From: Rehmannia glutinosa
Lineage: Eukaryota; Streptophyta; Magnoliopsida; Lamiales; Orobanchaceae
Assembly: GCA_016081115.2 (NCBI GenBank)
Contig: CM071932.1
Location: 58,559,639 to 58,623,638 of the forward strand
Length of the DNA stretch: 64,000 nt
Direction of reading: 5' to 3'
Each line of letters begins with the position of its first letter. Position 1 is the stretch's first letter. Made by a program: the position numbers and the translations under genes. Of this stretch, positions 12,708 to 24,533 are shown piece after piece. Under the pieces are notes generated by a model. That model was given only the letters and a program-made list of their open reading frames with translations, was not told the DNA's origin and made no database searches.

Positions 12708-14210
12708 TGTTCGCCTTGATTTTAGCTTCACCGCAAGTGTACGGTATAGTTTATAGAATAGGGTAAGCAAGGTCGTATCCACGAAGACTAATAAATTAAT
12801 GCGCTAAGTATTGAACTAAGATAGCCTTATTTTTATTTAGACGATCGAAATTGAATGATTGTTGTGGAAGAAAAGATAAGAATAACCACAAAAACACAAG
12901 ATGAAAATAATAGTGGAATTATCAAGGGAAATGAAATGGATTCCCGGGTTATGGTTTCAATTAATATTCCTCTTGTTTTACGATTTAATCAAAGCCAAAG
13001 TTATTATCAATACACCTATAAGACGATCACAACGGTATTTTATCCTCCCTCTTGAGATGTATATAAAGTGTAGATTGAAATATCTATGCTAGTATCTCTA
13101 CTCAACATAAGATACACAACTCCCAAATGCACAAAATATCAAATATCCTCACAAATATTCACAAACCTCTCGATTATGCAAATATTCATGTCAAGTACTC
13201 AAGATCTAATATTGAAACTCATCTCTCGAATTATGAATCAATATATCAAACAAGTTAAATCATTGGCCAAATGATAAAACAAGAATAAGAACAAAGTACT
13301 CAAATAGGCTTCAAGACAATAACTTCAACTAAGATTAAAACATTCAACAAGAGTTCAATTAATCTACTTCCAAAACCCGAAAATCACAAGAAGTTTAGCT
13401 ACTCATTACAAATAAACAACTCATAGACAAATTGTTCAAATTCATGACAAGCTAAAATGAAAGATTAAAGCACAAAGAATGAGAAAACTTAGGGAAATGG
13501 ATAATCTCTCGATTAATCTTCAATCCTCAAGCTCGATTTGACCCGATTCTTCCCTTGGTTCTTCCTTGATGAAGTTGATGTATTTCTTGTGTTCTTGGGT
13601 GTATTCCTGACCTTTCCTTCATGCCCTAGATCAAGCCTCCCATTTATCTATTTATAACCCCACAAAGATCCAAGAAAAAGGTGGCTTAGCATAGGAAAAT
13701 CCGCCCGCGCTGCGGCACCAAATTAAGTGCACATAGTCGCCCGGGCGCTGCAGCCCCCCATCCGTCCATCCGCAATTCGTTCGCCTGTTTGGTGCCAGCT
13801 ACTGCGCCTTCATGGACGAATGACTGCTGCAGCGCCCGCCTGGTTTTTTTTCGCCCACCAAATGTCCGAATTTGCTTTTGAGCCCTCTTCAAAGTTGTAT
13901 CTCTATCTCTTAGCTTTCCATAGCCACTTGAATCATCTCAATATCAATTTTGTAGAGAGAGTTATGGGCAAAATACTGGCAAACACCGCCAGTGATGGAA
14001 ATTTCGACGCGTTTGGACGTTTCTTCAAATCAATCTCTCTTTGTTTGCTCGTTTGTACTTCTTTTGATACACGATTCATTACTATGACTATAAACTCAAT
14101 ATAATTGGCTCTCAACATTGCTTGGCTACTCAAATGACTCAAAATACTCAAAAACAACACAAAACTCAAGTCTTGGAAGCCCAAATCAATGGTATAAAAC
14201 CAAGTGAACA
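12708..14210 (-). repeat. Athila-like element, 5' LTR
   Basis: 1503 bp, TG...CA, near-identical to 8819-10343 outside a GC-rich block (13700-13850). TATA-like site (GTTATAAATA, minus strand) at 13649-13658. Followed by the target duplication ATGGT. Confidence 0.92.
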
Positions 14211-14215
14211 ATGGT

Positions 14216-14473
14216 GAGCTGCTTTCCGTGAACAGATGACTTTATCCCTTCATCGTGAATCTCAGCATTCACGTGAGAACGCGTGCGACCTCCTCCACAT
14301 AGGTCATCGGATATTCCAAAGATCGAAACGATTTGACCCCAGGCGTTTCCAATTTCTCGAATTTTCTTCACTAGGGTGTCATCGGACCCCTGTTTCACCA
14401 TGCCGTCGAAATCCACAGTAGACCCAGTGTGGATTTGATTTCCTAACTTGGTAAAATCATAGGTTGGTGCCAT
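14216..14473 (-). pseudogene. Additional 3' ORF, left copy, N-terminal piece
   Basis: The first 86 codons of the additional ORF, starting MAPTYDFTKLGNQIHTGS at 14473 and ending at the Athila-like insertion. The same start is conserved at 23981 and 39997 in the other copies, which supports the ATG choice. A motif IFGISDDLCGGGR follows near residue 55. The rest of the ORF continues at 8813 downward. No known catalytic motif is present. Confidence 0.65.
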
Positions 14474-15028
14474 TTTTCAGGATTTTATCAAAGAAAAACT
14501 TAGAGATTAATTTGAAGATAGATAGGGTTTTGAGAGAATTTTTGCCTTTGCTTCTGAGAGAGATAAATGAACAGTTTTGGTAGTGTGTGAGAGAAACAGA
14601 CGAAAATGGTTTAAGTATGGTTTATGAAAGGACGTGCGGGTGGTTTTTGAAATGTGATCGGAATCAACGGTTTAGATTTTGCACGCCTATTTAGCCTTTA
14701 ATGTCTCGTATTTAATGCGGCAGCATTTATATCCAATCATAAGCTTTGGTGTGCAGCTTTATGTCTGTACACATCATCATTATGCTGACGTCATTCTTAA
14801 AAACATTCCCGCTCAAAAAAACGATCGTTTTTGTCACTTTGCTCATAAGTGACTCAAACTTATCCCTTAGTTGTTTTAACTCTTCTTCTCACAGTTCTCT
14901 TAGTGACTCAAATTAGCAAATGACTTGGTATAGTTGTCTTTCCAATACAATGATTTACTTAGGCGATTTGTGAGTTCAAATCTTTTTCCTTTTTGTGTTC
15001 CATTTCTTTTCTTTGAGTCTTCTCAATG
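14474..15028 (-). promoter_or_regulatory. Spacer between pol and additional ORF, with TATA-like site
   Basis: Non-coding spacer conserved in three copies. On the minus strand ATGATTGGATATAAATG (14724-14740) contains an inverted-CCAAT-like ATTGG next to TATAAAT. It lies about 250 bases upstream of the additional ORF ATG, and the same site stands at 24233-24249 and 40247-40263 at the same distance. It could be an internal promoter; this is inference. Confidence 0.4.
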
Positions 15029-17640
15029 TTAACTCAGCTCAATTAACCCCAACTCATGCTTGAGTTCTTCAAATCTTGACTCACATAACGGTTTTGTGAA
15101 GATGTCGGCCAATTGTTTATCGGTTGAGATATATCCCAAGATGATGTCCTTCTTTTCAACATGATCTCTTATGAAGTGATATCGACATCGATATGCTTTG
15201 TTCTTGAGTGCAACACGAGGATTTTGAGTGATTGCAATAGCACTTGTGTTATCACACATGATTGGAATTTCTTTTTCTCAATTTCATAGTCTCTCACCTT
15301 TGTCTCATCCATAGGACTTGGGCACAATAGCGCCCGAGCCTATGTATTCCTTCGTCACCAGTAGAGGTGGCTATTGAATTTTGCTTCTTGCTAAACCAAG
15401 AAATTAGCTTTGTTTCCTAGCGTTTGACATGTGCCGAGGTGCTTTTTTCATCAACTCGCATCCAAAGATAGTCGAGTCGAATAGCCAATTAGCTTGAATC
15501 CACCTTCCTTTGGATACCATAAGCCAACTTCTTGGCTTCCTTTCAAGTATCTCAATATTCTCTTAGTCATTTGTCATATGGCTCTCTTTTGGAGCAGATT
15601 GAAATCTTGCACATACACCTACAACAAAGGTGATGTCCGGCTTCGCTTCTTTGTAAGATAGAGCAATGATCCATAAGTGCTCAGATCTTGTTTGATCTAC
15701 TGAGCTTGCCATCCGCAACCATGTCCATTTTGATGATGTATTCATTGGTATTTACACGTAAGACTTCTCCTCCATACCAAATTTCTTCATTAAGTCTCTG
15801 GTGTATTTTGTTTGACTTATGAAGGTTCCATCCTTCATTGTTTCACTTGGAGTCCAAGGAAGAATGTTAGCTCTCCCATCATGCTCATTTCAAATTTACT
15901 TTGCATGAGGTTTGAAAATTTTCACACAACTCTTTGTTTGTGGATCCAAAAATGATGTCATCCACATATATTTGAATAAGTAGTATACTCTTTTTGTCTT
16001 GAATTCTGAAAAGTGTTCTATCTACTTTTCCTTTTGTGAATCCATTTTCGATTAGGAATTGTGACAAGGTATCATACCATGCTCGGGTGCTGTTTCAATC
16101 CATACAAGGCTTTCTTGAGTTTGTATACCTTATCTCTAAGAGTCTTCGCTCAAATCCTGGAGGTTGTTCAACGTACACTTCTTCTTCTAATAGACCATTT
16201 AGGAATGCACTTTTTACATCCATCTGATATACGATGAAATTCTTGTGAGTCGCATAGGCAAGAAACATCCTTATAGCTTCGATCTTGCTACGAGAGCAAA
16301 TGTTTCATCAAAATCTATTCCTTCTTCTTGGCAATGTCCTTTGGCTACTAGTCTTGCCTTGTTTCTTACCACAGAACCTTCCTCGTTCATCTTGTTTCTG
16401 AACACCCATTTGGTACCAATAACATTTTGGTGTGTGGGTCTTTGAACTAATTCCCATACTTTATTTCTTTCAAACTGATTCACTCTTCTTGCATAGCTTG
16501 AATCCAATGTGTGTCATCCAATGCTTGTAACACATCTTTGGGCTCTATTTGCGAGATAAAGCATGTGAACATGGCTTCTTGTTGAGTTCGATCTTGTTTT
16601 GACACCTTCTCTTATATCTCCAATGATAAGTTCGTGGATGGTCTCTCAACCATCTTACATCGAGGTTGGAGTAAGTTAGCCGGATTGATCGTCTTGCGGT
16701 TTGTGTTCTTTGTGTTCACTCTCTCTCGTGATCACTTAGCCGCAAACTTTCCACTGTTTTTGAGATTCACTATCTCATCTTCTTCTCAATTTATAATTCC
16801 ACTTCAACTTGAAAGATAGGGACTCTTACAGTATGGTTGGATGATTCAAATTATCACCGACTCTTCAATGTCTTCTCCATTTACATTTGGCTCATCGAAT
16901 ACCACATGAATGGATTCTTCGCAACCATAGTCCTTTTGTTGAGTACTCTGTTTGGCTTTGCTTTCGAGTATCCTAAGAAGATGCCTTCATCGACTTTAGC
17001 ATCGAAAGCCTTTAGATTGTCTTTGCCATTGTTGTGGATGAAGCATTTACATCCAAATATTCTCAAATATGCAACATTTGGTTTTCTTCCATCCGAGCTC
17101 ATAGGAGTCTTTGTCACCGTCATTTATCATACATCTATTTTGGGTGTAGCAAGTCGTGTTGATTGCTTGACCCAAAATCTTTTGGTAACCCCGCTTGGCT
17201 AACATGGTCCTTGCTTTGCTTCTTTGAGAGTTCTTTCCTTCTTTCTCGCAACTCCATTCTCATTTGTGGAGTCCTTGCTGCCGATAGTTCATGACCAATA
17301 CCATTTTCAATACAATCGAGTTATTATTCCATTGACAAACTCGGTTCCTCTGTCGATCTTATTTTGATAATGGTTTGGCTCTTCTCGTTTTGAATCCTCT
17401 TCATCACCGTTGTGGTAGTTTTTGTAGAGTTTCTTTCTTCTTACACATGAATATTGTCCATGTATATCTTGAGTAGTCATCTACTACAACCAAGGTGTAT
17501 TTCTTTCCACTTATGCTAGCTGGTTCCACTGGGCCAAATAGATCCATATGTAGCAGATGCAATATCCTTGTTGAAGTTGAGCATGTCTTTTCTTTGAATG
17601 AGGATTTGATTTGTTTTCCCTTCTGACATGCATCACATAT
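15029..17640 (-). pseudogene. Ty1/copia pol, left copy: integrase core, reverse transcriptase, RNase H
   Basis: This part of pol continues leftward from the nested insertion at 17640. The integrase core appears first (LHMDLFGPVEPASISGKK and VVVDDYSRYTW, 17404-17650). Integrase C-terminal sequence (LRIFGCKCFIHNN) lies near 17050. Reverse transcriptase follows, with WELVQRPTHQNVIGTKWVF at about 16450, GIDFDETFALVAR near 16300 and the catalytic YVDDIIFGSTN near 15960. RNase H ends with CDNTSAIAITQNP and TDKQLADIFTKPL, with the stop at 15029. Several frameshifts break it, so this copy is inactive. The missing zinc-binding part of the integrase lies beyond the insertion at 31711-32340. Confidence 0.88.
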
Positions 17641-19201
17641 TGTAGGTCCCAAGGGGTGTAAGTGTAAGGTTTAGAAGGGGGGGTTGAATAAACCTTACCA
17701 AATTTTCGATTTAGTCCTTTTAAATATACTGAGTTGATTCTACACAATTTGTGTCCTTGATGGACAATCAAATTAGTCACTCAAGAGAGTTAGTCTCTCA
17801 AAGACTCAACGAGCCGTTGATGGAATAACTCATTTGTTGATTCTAAATTAACTCAACTGTGGTTTTGTTTACGATGGAAGACTTAACACCTTTAAGTTTG
17901 ATTAAGCAAGATTTTAGAGCTTGATTTAGTACTTATAAATTATCAAGTGGATAGCAAATTTATCGTGAGATATAAGCGATTAAAAATGCAAGAATTAAAG
18001 TCTTTGAAAAGTAAATGACACAATGAAATTTTTATAGAGGTTCAAGATGGGGTAATTCTTCTACTCCTCTCTTCTCCGGCTCCCGGAGGAATCCACTAGG
18101 TAATGATCGGTTTACAAAGTGGTAATGTCCGGATACAAGTCTTGATCACACACAAACGACTTGATCCTTTGGGACTCGATGCCTGAGACGCCTTGATCAC
18201 TCACCGGCTTCTCGTGCGACTCGGCTTCTTCTTCACAGGGCGGTGCCTTGCTACTCTGACTCACTTGCTCAAGCTCTTTGGATTTGATCACGAAGCCCTC
18301 CAAAAGTTTGAGACTTGGTTCGACCTTGAACCTTCCTACAATCCTTCGTGGAATGTAGACCCTTTTCTTCAAAAGTTTCCTCTTCAACCGATTGAAGTTC
18401 TCTTTCCTTCACAGTGAGTGTTGGATTGATGTACTTCGTAATGTAGGCTTGAGGATTAATCTTGAATGATTTGAGAATATTTACGGCTACACTTTGGTTT
18501 GTTTCTTGAATGTTCGTGGTTCGAGGTAACCTTCTCTCGTAGTCATCCTCGGCCTTTTATAGTGATCTTTGAAAAATTTGCCCGTTGAAGAGATAGGCTT
18601 ATTTTTGAAAGTCACTTTGCGATCGTTGGCTTGTCTTGTTGCGCTTCTTGGAATTGCCATTTCCTCGTATGAATTGTTCTTTCACCTTTTTCGAGTTCGA
18701 CACGGTGTAGTGCTTCCCATTGGTTCATTCCTTTTGCACGCTTCGACTGGGTGAGCACTCCGAAAGGTGGTATGGAGATATTACTTGTTTAAGTAAATCT
18801 CTTGATTTACAGTAACGGATCTTTTCGATTATCTCGACTTGATTGCATTTCCTTGCTTTCCCCAGGTGACTTAGAGCCGACTTCCAATCATTGGATGACT
18901 CTTCATCACTTCAACTTGAGACTTGGCTTTTCTTGAGTTGACTTGATCGATACTTCACTCGTTGCATCTCACCGCTTCTTCATAGAGTTCCCGTCTACTC
19001 TTCTTTGCCATACCAAATGTCTCACAAAGAGTCTTCCTTCCAGTCTTGATTGTCTTCTTGCATGTTAGGCGTAGGCGACTTGACTCGGCTTGGCCGACTC
19101 TAATTGTTACAATGCATTTTACAACAAGAATTGGGGTGCCAACTTTCTATTCTAAGTTTTACATGGCATTCATCAAAATCTAAACAATAAAATTCCTAAC
19201 A
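17641..19201 (-). repeat. Sirevirus LTR B (3' LTR of nested element)
   Basis: 1561 bp, TG...CA, next to the polypurine tract at 19202. Shares subfamily-specific differences with LTR C. TATA box at 18552-18562. Confidence 0.93.
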
Positions 19202-19215
19202 ATTTCCCCCTTTTT
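19202..19215 (-). promoter_or_regulatory. Polypurine tract, nested element
   Basis: Minus-strand AAAAAGGGGGAAAT abutting the 3' LTR, preceded by CATCATC as in the other two copies. Confidence 0.85.
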
Positions 19216-19459
19216 GATGATGCCAAAACTTAAACTATTCAAAAATGCAAATAGCAAAGATACATACAGATAGAGTATTGACATAGAATGTATGCGCAGA
19301 ATCAATTCTTTTATTGATCATATCATTCCTGTTCTTTTACACAATCACAAGGTGTATCGAGAGCACATATTTGTCTACACTAAAATAAAGAATTTATAGC
19401 TTTATTACGTAAGACTTACATTGTATGTATTTACATAATAAAATACACGAAGGGGTGGA

Positions 19460-22400
19460 CAACAACACTTCATCTCCTTCATTGCCTCTCCTTCTTTCAT
19501 CTTGATCAAGATCTTCTTCTCTTCTTCTCTTTTTCTCGTCGTCACCGCCTTCTTTTCTTTTCATATGCCTTCCTGGCAGCTTCATCTCTTCTTATTCTTT
19601 CCTGTCTCTCCTCCCATAGCCGAGTTTGTCTCTTGTTTTATTCTTCTAGTCTTTTCACATACTCGGCGTTAGTTTTCGCCACTTGCAAATTCGCTTACTT
19701 GGTCAAGCCCACCCGGAGATCCCTCCTTTCTTTCCCGATCCACACATTCAATGTTTTTGGGCGGAGGCCTGGGTCTCAAGCTTCTTCCTCCACTCTCGCT
19801 TCTTCCTCTACTGCGGGCGTATCTTTGTCTTTGGGTCTTCTTCTTTCCAAATGAGTGACCCGGTGGAGTGACCAGGTAGAGCGCCGATGGTCTGGCTCTG
19901 TCGCCTTCTTCACATAACGTGAGACCCTTTTCCCGGACAAGTCCCAAGCTTGACCCATAGACATATTTGCAAAGTATCCCTCGATTCGAGCGTTTTAAAT
20001 TCATCAACTGATCGTGGCTCTGTCCCGACATCGAGATGGCATAAGTGTCTCTGTCTCTTTGGAATGCCTCCGTGTTCTTTCAAGATGTTCATGATTCGGG
20101 CATCCATTCTACCTTCCACTTCCTTCATCCCTCGCTTCAATAGTTTTTCTCTTATCAACCATGGATATAGCAGTGTTGGAGTGGCGAGTCACGAGGAGTT
20201 TGTTTGCTTATAATGTCACCGTGACAGACCTTGTTGGGGGGTTTGTGCAATCATCAAAGTCACATCCGTCGACCCTTTCCCCTCAACAAGCTTTCCTTTC
20301 TTTTGTTTCAAGGCTTCCTCACTGATTTTCCCTTCTCACCGCTCCTTTCTTCTCGGCTTGATTTTAGCGCTTTAAGGTATTCCTCTTCCCCCTTTTTGGC
20401 ATCATCAAAGGATAGAGGAACCCCGAGGAACATCTTTGACAAGCATGAAGTCGAAGTCTTCGATGGTCGAGTTACGCCGAACCGTGTCTGCGTTGTATGC
20501 GGACGGAATTCGGATCGAGTAGCGTTGGATTCTCTTTGAAATCGCTCATCTCACCATGAGAAGGCTGAATTTTCTTGTCATATGTTCTTCCAAACGCCGT
20601 AGATCATTTGTATTTTGTTCACGCAGCAGCTTTATCTCGGCGATGTGAGCTTCATGCATATGCTCAATATGTTCTCTCGACTTTGTTTTTGCATCGGCAT
20701 TTTCAGCTCTCCATACCCGGCTTGTTGAACAATGTCCTCAAGAATCGACTTGTTCCACACGCATTGTTTCTTCTTTGTTGCCACCATTCCCTTATCCGAA
20801 TCTGTTATGCCTCTTAAATCACCGTACATAAGGTTGGCATCTCTGTTGTCGATCGCATGTCCAAAGAGGCCTCGATGCCTCTCCATCCTTTCAACCTCAA
20901 AGAAAAGCGATTACCTTGAACACTTCTCGAACTTGATTCTTCAACACATTGCGGTGATGGCCATACAACATCAAAGTCATAAGCAATGGAACAATGGTAC
21001 CGATGAGAAAAACGGGAGATGGTGCGTGATAGCGTCTTGCGCTCATTCTCGACTCTTCATGGAGGTCGGATACCTCCGGGGGAAAAAGGAAAGGATTCTA
21101 TAAATGATTCATCACCACCCACCGGGATTTGTTCGATGATGAGCGGTGCGCGTGAAGTTCTTTTAGGAATCGACCTGCTGCGCTTGAGGAGCCTGTGCGG
21201 TGGTCTCTTGTTCAACTCGGGTTTTGTTGTGAAGTGGACCCGGCTTGATGAGTCTCACTGTCTTAACGCCCGTTGGTCTCAAATGATTTTCCATTTCAAG
21301 ATGGCGTCCTCGGCCTTATCGGAAGCGTCATCGGACGATGATGAGATTTCCATTGGTGGCTCATCATCAAAGTTAAAAGTTTGACGAGTAGTCTTGGGAT
21401 CGGACTTGCTCGTGCTTGGAACATCCGCACCGAGTCTTTTGGTTTTGTCATGGGGGATGACTCGACTTCTTCTTCGCTTTCGATCCCGGAAAAGTGACAT
21501 CGGGATTGTCCTGGGAATCATGAAGTGCGCTTATCTCCTTCTCGGATGGTCGATGATAGCGGGAGGGATGTTCTCTACATCGACTTCTTTACCCCGGGAA
21601 GTCTCAACCTCCCGTGGGCCTTGATACCTCCGGCGGTCTCTCTTGCGGCGAGGCATTGGTCCTCCCTTTCGACAGTGTCACTGTCTTAGGGTTTTCTACG
21701 GTGGCATCCATTGGAGTCTCAACCCCATGGATTGCACTTTCATCGCCAGTGTTAACTCCCGGTACATTCCTTCACGTGCCTCGACCTCGCATCGCGGCGT
21801 CATTAGCCTTCGAGCGGTTGGCACCTCACCGAGACATCTCAATCGCTGCGGCGTTGTTGATGGCAACTTGTCGTTTCTTCTTGTGTTTGTAATTTCTCTT
21901 CTTCGCCTCCTTGATTCGTTGTGGAGTCATCTGCAGCATCCTCCGACCTTGCTGCAGTGGAGGGAGTTTCCCCCTCGGTGGCGCACCAGTGAGTGACTTG
22001 GAATGGGGGTCACTCGTCTCCAAACTCCCGGCTGTTTCGATTGAATGTTCAGTGGGGCGGTGGTAAACACCTTCAATAGGGGATGGCTCGACTAGGGTCC
22101 CCATTGTCCCGGTTTCATCGCCATTCCTTATTGCTTTCTTCCGAGTGAGTCAAAGTGGTGGCAAGCAACAACGATGGCGATTTCTTTGAACCACTCCCAT
22201 TGGATCAATTTCACTGTGTTACGGAGGATTCTCCTGGTCCTCCATCGATCTTTGCTCGTGAAGGATTCTCGATTCATGCAATGCTTGCTGCATTTGCAAC
22301 TCTTCTCAGAGCGACATTCTCCGGATCCTCATCAGCATCGGAGAAGACATCAAGGAGAGGATGTGTGTGTTCTGTGTAGTGCGGGAGATAGGGCGGATGC

Positions 22401-23981
22401 TTGCCTTCTCACGTGCTTCGGCTTCCTCGGCTTGCTTTTCTCTCTCATTTTCCTTGAAAATCTGCAGGATGTCTAGCGATTGTCTTCATCAAGTCTTTGG
22501 GAGCACGATCTTTAGTCCAAGGAAATTTAGCGCTTCCTCTTCTTCTTCTATAAACTCGGTCGTTGGAACTGTTCCTTGACTTACTCAACTTCCATTTCCT
22601 CCACTCACGTAGACGATTTTGGATGTCCGGGTAAGGTGGAGATAGGATCATTACATCACTATCCGCTCTAGCGGGTTCTTCTTGTGTTTGGTTGTGTGAA
22701 ATACAAATGTGTCTTCGGTTGCCTCTGCTGATCGCCTTCACGGACTTGGGCTGTTTCATCAACTACATCTGGAGACTTTACTTCTCCAAAGCCATCTCCG
22801 GTATCTGCTCTAGGGCCGAGTGGTGACTCACTGGTTTCTCCAGCTCGGAGCGCTTGATAATTCGTCTTCGTCTCCTAGTTTGTACCGGGGATTTACGTTC
22901 GAGAGGGTGTCTTCGAGTCTTGAGCGGCGGGGGGCCGTGCTTTGGTGTCTTTTTCTCGAGGAGCGGGCCGTCGTGGCTTCTCGTTCTCCTCTTTTTGATG
23001 ATCGGAGAAGGTATTTGTGAGTCCTTCTCGACCGTTCTTTGCAGCGGGCGAAGACACGGCTCTTTGGGGCGGACTCACAGCGGGCGGGAGCATGTTTGGT
23101 TTTCTTTCTTTGCAAGGGCGGCGTCTTCTTAGCACCGCAGGGGCAACTTTCTTCTTGGGCCGAGAGGAAACAGATTTGTATCTTGGTCACCGATTCCCCC
23201 TCACTTTGGTGTCGCTCTCTTGGCGTAAGCTCGCTTCTCGTGCGCCAGGAGAGGTTTGCTCAACATCCTCTTGTTAACATGGAATGCTTTCCCATGTCTA
23301 AGAGGGAATCCTTTCACCTCCAATAGCCGGCCAATCACTAGGCCATATCCTGGGATCCTCCAAATGTGCCATCTTCCTTGAAGGATTTGTTCCCCACGTT
23401 AAGGCAGAGTCTGCTGCCGACAAACTCAGCCCAGATTTATCTTCTTTTTCTTCGATGATTGCGGCCATTACAATCGCTTTGCCTTTGACATTTGGTCAAA
23501 GCGCCAAATTTGATGTCGATACATTTGGCAACTATATCCAACAACTTGTGATAATCCTCCTTCAACTTGATCTCTTGTTTGTTTGTGTATATTATTTTAT
23601 CGGAAAGTCGGACTTGGCTATTTCTTTCCAAGCATCGGCCAGGTTGACATCGGCTTCTTTAATCTCGGATGCTCCTTCCTGCTGGTAGTGAGCAATGTTC
23701 ACCAAATCCTTGGTAGAGATAGTCACCGCTTTCCGTGAACAGATGACTTGATTCCTTCATCGTGAATCTCGGCATTCACGTAGAATTGTGCGACCTCCTC
23801 CACATAGGTCATCGGATATTCTAATGTTAGAAACGGTTTTAGTCCGGGGCGTTTCCAACTTCTCGGCGATTTTCTTCACTAGGGTGTCGTCGGACCCCTG
23901 TTTTCATCATTCCGTCAAAATCCACCGTAGAGCCGTGTGGATTTGCTTTCCTAACTTGGTAAAGTCATAAGTTGGTGCCAT
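19460..23981 (-). pseudogene. Additional 3' ORF of nested element
   Basis: A 4.5-kb coding region after pol with the conserved start MAPTYDFTKLG at 23981. Readable parts, going leftward, are IVAKCIDIKFGAL near 23530 and a GLVIGRMMEVKG-type stretch near 23330. Next come a long Lys/Arg/Pro-rich region (22830-23190), a Ser-rich acidic stretch (DVPSTSKSDPKTTRQ and MEISSSSDDASDKAED, 21290-21430), and a Glu/Arg-rich coiled-coil-like C-terminus (19460-19590). The N-terminal third resembles, by recall, the 'putative plant transposon protein' family found beside plant retroelements. No membrane segment typical of an envelope protein is seen. Multiple frame breaks are present. Function unknown. Confidence 0.6.
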
Positions 23982-24533
23982 TTCTCGGGATTATATCAAG
24001 GAAAAACTCGAGAGATTGACTTGGAGATAGATAGGGCTTCGAGAGTATTTTGCCTTTGCTTTTAAGAGAAAGAGATGAACAGTTTTAGAAGTGTGAGAGA
24101 GAAACGGACGAAAATGGTTTAAATATGGTTTATGAAAGGGCGTGCGGGTGGTTTTTGAAATGTGATCGAAATCAATGGCTTGGATTTTGCACGCCTATTG
24201 AGCATTTAATGTCTCGTATTTAATGCGGCAAGATTTATATCCAATCATAAGCTTGGTGTGCGGCTTTATGTCCGTACACATCATCATTATCTTTGACGTA
24301 TTCCTTAAAACATTCCCGCTTAGTCAAAACGACTACGTTTTTGTCACTTTGCTCATAAGTTATTCACTTACCCCTTAGCCGATTTAACTCTACTTCTCAC
24401 AGATTCTCTTAGTGGCTCACTATCACCGACTTCGGTGTAAATTTTTTCCGATCTGGTGATTTCTTTTGATTTACATTTTTCGACTCTTTTTCACCCCTTT
24501 TCTTCCATTTCTCTTCTTTGATTCGTCAGTGTG
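23982..24533 (-). promoter_or_regulatory. Spacer between pol and additional ORF, nested element
   Basis: Non-coding. It holds the conserved ATTGGATATAAAT site (minus strand, 24233-24249), about 250 bases upstream of the additional ORF start. Confidence 0.4.

Larger units (their letters stand above)
8819..14210 (-). mobile_element. Non-autonomous Athila-like Ty3/gypsy element
   Basis: Two LTRs (8819-10343 and 12708-14210) start TGTTCGCC and end AGTGAACA, flanked by the duplication ATGGT (8814-8818 and 14211-14215). A primer site matching tRNA-Asp lies next to the right LTR, so the element reads on the minus strand. The internal region is only 2.36 kb and carries a partial gag-like frame but no protease, reverse transcriptase or integrase, so proteins must come from another element. 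It inserted into the additional ORF of the left Sirevirus copy. The LTR pair is nearly identical outside a GC-rich block, which suggests a recent insertion. Confidence 0.9.
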
